NCBI GenBank assembly: GCA_018340805.1
Contig: JACMZG010001914.1
Span: 18,629,885-18,693,884 of the forward strand
Source of the DNA: Microvelia longipes
Taxonomy: Eukaryota > Arthropoda > Insecta > Hemiptera > Veliidae
Reading direction: 5' to 3'
Length of the DNA stretch: 64,000 bases
Position 1 is the stretch's first letter. Every line of letters begins with the position of its first letter. Position numbers and translations under genes: made by a program. Below the pieces are notes generated by a model. That model was not told the DNA's origin. It made no database searches and saw only the letters and a list, made by a program, of their open reading frames with translations. Below are positions 59,260 to 64,000 of the stretch, one piece after another.

Positions 59260-59935
59260 CATATTTTTTAAGTTTATTTTATCAAATTCTATCATAGTTG
59301 GTATTTGTAAGTTTATTTGATAAAATTCTATCATAGTTGGTATTTTTAAGTTTATTTGATAAAATTTTATCATAGTTGGTATTTTTAAGTTTATTTAATA
59401 GAATTCTATCATAGTTTGTATTTTTAAGTTTATTTGATAAAATTCTATCATAGTTGGTATTTTTAAGTTTATTTAATAGAATTCTATCATAGTTGTATTT
59501 TTAAGTTTATTTGATAAAATTCTATCATAGTTGGTATTTTAAGTTTATTTGCTATCATAGTTGGTATTTTAAGTTTATTTAATAGACTTCTATCATAGTT
59601 GGTATTTTTATGTTTATAATAGATTCTATCATAGTTGGTATGTTTAAGTTTATTTGATAAAATTCTATCATAGTTGGTATTTTTAAGTTTATTAATAGAA
59701 TTCTATCATAGTTTGTATTTTTAAGTTTATTTGATAAAATTCTATCATAGTTGGTATTTTAAGTTTATTTAATAGAATTCTATCATAGTTGGTATTTTTA
59801 AGTTTATTTGATAAAAATTCTATCATAGTTGGTATTTTTAAGTTTATTTATAAATTCTATCATAGTTGGTATTTTTTAAGTTGGTATTTGTTTATTTGAT
59901 AAAATTCTATTATAGGTGATATTTTTAAGTTCATC
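59260..59935. repeat. Minisatellite, 39-bp unit, about 17 copies
   Basis: TATCATAGTTGGTATTTTTA-AGTTTATTTGATAAAATTC. Two variants, ending GATAAAATTC and AATAGAATTC, alternate along much of the array, giving a 78-bp higher-order unit. Confidence 0.92.
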
Positions 59936-59939
59936 CAAC

Positions 59940-60890
59940 ATTTTTTTATAAGAACCCATACAACGGAACAGACAACAGCCTATATAAGACAGAAATTCAT
60001 TAGAAATGCATTAAATAAATATATTATATATAGATTAAGAGTGAAATAGAAAAATCGAAAAGAGGCAATAAGAGATGAAACACGAACCAAGTACATGAGA
60101 AAATGTCAGGGATTGCAAGAGTAAAAATGAAAACTACAAATCTATCCGTACAGTGTGGAAAATTGCAGACGAGTCTTTTCGTACCAATTCATTTCTTTAA
60201 ATGCATTTCCAAGACTTTCCCTCTATATTATTCATTTTAGTTTCTTTCTTATTTTTAGCTTCTATGATCAATAGTTTGTCGTTAGTTGCACTTCTTAGTT
60301 GAAGAATTCCATCTTAAATTATATTAGGCTTTTATTCTTAATGTTACAACTTTAAGAAATGTTACAATGTTTTAATTATTCAACCAACATTGTTGGCCTT
60401 CTCAGAACAATACACCGGAACAATGCTGATAGCAAAATGTAAATTCGTATTTTTGTTCATACATTGTAGTACATGTTTACAGAGTTTTAAGCATTTGCAG
60501 AGCGTTTTAAAAAATTGGTCGAATTCATGACTATTTTTGTGACATCAAGGGGTTCCGTTTTATAGAAACTTAACTTTCATTTGCGAAATTCAAATAAAAA
60601 TTCGCAATAAAATAACCTGACTCAGTCATGCTAACTTTTAACTAATTATGTTCTTAGAAGGGAACGTATTGTCATCTTAAAAGAATAAGTTTTTTTTATA
60701 ATTTTTTAATTAAACCTATAGATCTTGTATGGTTCGAGTTGAAAACTTAGCCAGCCCCATTGGCGCATTGTAATCTTTTTGTTTGGTGTCTTAGATTAAG
60801 AATAACAACTAACATCATTAGGGAACATTGCTTCCGAAAATCAAGTGTTATAGTAGACTTTTTTATGAACTTTTCCAATAAGTAAGCTTT
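59940..60890. other. No recognisable gene
   Basis: AT-rich unique sequence without clear transposon ends. Confidence 0.5.
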
Positions 60891-60895
60891 TTAGC

Positions 60896-61208
60896 CCTAG
60901 AGATATAATACTAGCGGGGTCCTATTGGTTCAATTTTGAAACATCGAAGAAATAACCTGACCACCTTAAACTATGGACGTAATCAAATAGTCAGAACAAA
61001 ACTACAGTAACTTATATAGTAGAACGTTTAAAATACAAATCAAAACACACAAAAATTGCGGGAAGCCGAAAACAATAGATTTATTAAAACCTTAACTTAC
61101 TCTTAGAGGAGGTTTCAATGAGGTTACACAGACCTCTGAGAGCCCCAAAATAATGTTTCAGGCCTCTCAATGTATAGGTTATAGCCCCACTAGTAAAATA
61201 TCTCTATG
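60896..61208 (+). mobile_element. hAT-like MITE (CATAGAG family)
   Basis: Begins CCTAGAGATATAATACTAGC and ends CACTAGTAAAATATCTCTATG. The body matches the family (GGTTTCAATGAGGTTACACA). Flanks share only 5 of 8 bases. Confidence 0.75.
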
Positions 61209-61330
61209 TTTGTGACAGAGATGACATGACAAAAAGAAAAAGACGGCTTCGGCAAATCAATATCATTATTGTCTTATAATTTTTTAACATCTTGGTCGAG
61301 TTCTAGTATCACACACTCACCACAATCACA

Positions 61331-61342
61331 ATATTATATATA

Positions 61343-61395
<53 letters not shown>

Positions 61396-61412
61396 TTGTG
61401 TGTGTGTGTGTA
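61331..61412. repeat. (TA)n-(TG)n microsatellite
   Basis: TA tracts followed by a short TG run. 61420-62640 beyond it has no recognisable gene. Confidence 0.95.
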
Positions 61413-62654
61413 CTTAGAATAATACTAATATAGAAGGAGCATAGGACCGTAAACACAATGTAATTCTACTGATAACACGAAAGCCGGTTGACTGGTGGTC
61501 TTAAGTAGGAGTACCACCCTAACAACAAAACATTATTTTATAAATATCCAGTAATGAAAAAAGATCTTAAGTAACGAATAAAATAACTTAAAAACCTTGC
61601 TAAGTACTTAATAAAATCGGTTTTAGATAACAAAAGGGTAGGAAAATATGAGAATCTACATTTAGTTGAGGAGGACTACTTTTAAAATAATTTTAATTAC
61701 AAACGTTAAAATACAATGTAAAATGCTTAAAATATTGTAATGCATCGATATTTATATTTCTTTTAATGAATAATCAATTATTAATTAATAATAGAACGCA
61801 ATAATTCAGCAACCAGAAATATTGTCAACTTCGTTAGAAAACATTTTATTTTCTCAGGTTGGCATAATTGCTTAAGTAGTACTCTTTCTATAAATAGTAT
61901 TATTCTAAGTCAGTGTATGTATGTGATGAAACTCTATACGGGCATTTATTTAATTTAATGACTACAAAACTCAAAACCTCAAACAAGTCCAATTTAATAC
62001 CAGATATATTTTGAATATTCCGTTGCATCTATACTTTAAGCAGAAGCAAAACCCTAACCGAAGACAATAATTCCAGCATGGACCCGAGATCAGACTGACA
62101 CTTTTATCAACCTCCAGTTCCACTTTGACAATTAACTTTACTTCCAAGTATAACTTGCAGTTAACGGTACACCTTGCCATTGTAGGGTTGCTATTGTGAC
62201 GTCACGTCATTGTTTAAACTAGATTCTTATTAAATTGTATCGTTTTAGCGAAATGTATAAACAAAATCACGCTTATGAAGTAATTATGAGTTGTCTATAA
62301 AAGACTTGTCCTTCAGACGAGTAATGTGTTATTTTATACTTTATCTTAAAGAATCATACAAGCATATTTTAATCACTGTAAAATATAAAAAGAAAAAACA
62401 CCCCCCACCCCTACATGACTTAAATCTAATTAGTTCATTGGGAAATTCGATAATATTGTAGAAGAATATATAAAGAAAAAAATATAAATTAAGAAAATCT
62501 CCTTTTTAGGGGCCAAAAAACAGCCCAGTGCTTGGGTGTGACAAGAGATTCAAAACAGGATAACCAACCTGTGCCTCGTTTGAGTCATGGAATTTTTAAC
62601 TACAACTCATGGCAAATCCCTTGATAAACTAGCTCTGTTTTATCCCCACTCTCA

Positions 62655-62900
62655 TATCTAATCATATCAGATTTATCAGATTTATCATATCAGATTTATT
62701 TATCATTTATCAGATTTATTTTTATTTTTATATTTATATTTATCAGATTTAGATTTATTATTTATTATTTTATTTTATTATTATTATTATTATTATTTTA
62801 TTATTTATTAGATTTATTTATATTTAGATTTATCAGATCACATCAGATTTATTTATCATTTATCAGATCATATCAGATTTATCTTATCATATCAGACAGT
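62655..62900. repeat. Low-complexity (TTTATCAGAT)/(TTA)n tract
   Basis: Irregular TTTATCAGAT and TTATTATT words on the plus strand. Confidence 0.9.
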
Positions 62901-63042
62901 TTTAATGGCTTGGTGCGCTTGATAGAGAAACAATCCAGTGATCAGAAATCTTTTAACCGCTATTCATGATAACGGATGCAAAGAAATTTACAAACATTTT
63001 GATTCCATCTTTTAGCCATGTACTTACATACATACATATAAT

Positions 63043-63585
63043 AAACGGGGACGTGGTACCTCGAAACTTTTTCTCACCACGCACTCGCTTCGTTTGTACT
63101 AAAATAAAAAAAGACATTAATTTTATTCCCATCATTCACCCATCCAGGCACTGACCTTGTTCAATGGTGTTTATTTTTTATGAACAAAAAATCGTAGATA
63201 TACTTGCCGTATTAAAACGAATCTCAGTATCCTTATTTATACTTGTACCAAATTTCAACTCAATTCGATGATTTTCCGGTTTTTTAAAAAAATGTATACA
63301 AAACATTCGATAAAAATTGAACTGAGATGTAATTTGGCACATATGCTAGTCTTTCATAAGACATCAACCCTATCAAAACATTTTTTGTTTGAAGAATTTT
63401 CCAAATTTTTGCAGTCATTATTTCCGGATAAGGACGACATAAAAATATATTCTGGATAGCACAACTAAACCTAGAGATTGATTTTTTTCTAGTTAGAACT
63501 ACCTCGATTTCCAAAATCTCAATTTCGTTTTATTTGCAAACACAATACTTTTCCAATACCTACAGTATGAATTGAAACGTAAAAA
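63043..63585 (-). mobile_element. 5S-module dispersed element, shortened reverse copy
   Basis: Minus strand: 3' end GGTACCACGTCCCCGTTT, 5S block at 63133-63185, TACGGCAAGTATATCTACGA, and a weak hairpin end near 63560. The middle is deleted in places. The remaining 63590-64000 is very AT-rich with no feature. Confidence 0.7.
63133..63185 (-). promoter_or_regulatory. 5S rRNA-derived internal promoter-like block, decayed
   Basis: Minus strand ends AAGGTCAGTGCCTGGATGGG-TGAAT. Box C is recognisable; box A is largely lost. Confidence 0.6.
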
Positions 63586-64000
63586 TTAACACTTCTGTTT
63601 TACCCACAATTATTATTACCATTTATTGCATAAAACATTTTTACAATGATATTCTAAATATACAAAAAACACATGCAAATCAGCAATATTGCTGTGGTTC
63701 CTCTGTTAGAGGTAGTTGGAGTTCATGCCAACATGTTTTACTTAATTAATCTATTACTAATTATTATTTAATTATTAACAAGATTATGTGGTTACTTATC
63801 ATTACTATATACATTCAACGACTGATCCAATTATTATATATTGTTACAATAAATTAATAAATTAAGCAAACTTTATTTTAATATTAATTATGTTTGTTTG
63901 TTAATTAATTAATTATTTATTTTTCATTGATTAATTATTTTACTTTAAATCCATTAAAACATATAATTTTTAACATGACTTTCTAATAATTATTAATAAC

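Overview
The window looks like a non-coding, AT-rich stretch of an invertebrate genome assembly, most likely an insect. It has no bacterial-style operons and no conserved long ORFs. It holds many TA/TG microsatellites, one 855-base run of N, and a dense mix of decayed insect-type transposable elements. The species cannot be named from the sequence. No intact protein-coding gene could be demonstrated. The longer open frames are microsatellite, gap or repeat artefacts, or transposon remnants.

The main content is interspersed repeats. The most striking is a dispersed family of about 770 bp, present in at least a dozen full or partial copies. It has a hairpin at one end, a segment clearly derived from the 5S rRNA internal promoter (seven copies at about 1.5, 28.4, 31.3, 33.0, 35.3, 54.5 and 63.1 kb) and usually a T-run at the other end. 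A second notable set is six hammerhead-ribozyme-like cores (9.5, 9.8, 31.6, 35.5, 36.9 and 37.1 kb), two of them in the arms of an inverted-repeat element at 9435-9868.

DNA transposons include: a hAT-like MITE family (CATAGAG termini, 8-bp duplications) at 2.5, 7.1, 7.5, 15.8, 17.9, 53.1 and 60.9 kb; another hAT-type element at 38066-38620 with a perfect 8-bp duplication; a 512-bp TIR element at 4331-4842; a Harbinger-like element with about 315-bp inverted arms at 12724-13838; a TA-duplicating MITE family (12.5, 18.6, 43.7, 56.3 kb); an internally deleted mariner at about 33.96-34.53 kb; a short Helitron at 52072-52499; and a 63-bp palindromic MITE at 55016-55078. Retroelements include a reverse-transcriptase C-terminal pseudogene (14.85-15.3 kb), a restriction-like-endonuclease-type C-terminal pseudogene split by the hAT element (37.8-38.7 kb), a tRNA-like SINE family (one copy with a 17-bp target duplication) and a retroelement 3' tail at 50.34 kb.

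Minisatellites are plentiful: 2.73, 21.67, 34.53, 45.35, 47.24, 49.13, 50.56, 51.2 and 59.26 kb. The array at 49.1-49.6 kb is unusual because each unit is itself a near-perfect hairpin.

Possible host exons were read by eye in transposon-poor stretches, all on the plus strand: 26637-26813, 39781-39873 with 40136-40259, 46153-46245 beside a GC-rich island, and 51893-52060. They have splice-like borders or protein-like open frames but no recognised family, so they are offered as low-confidence candidates. There is no evidence that the genes here work together as a pathway; the window reads as intergenic or intronic DNA shaped by successive, often nested, transposon insertions.
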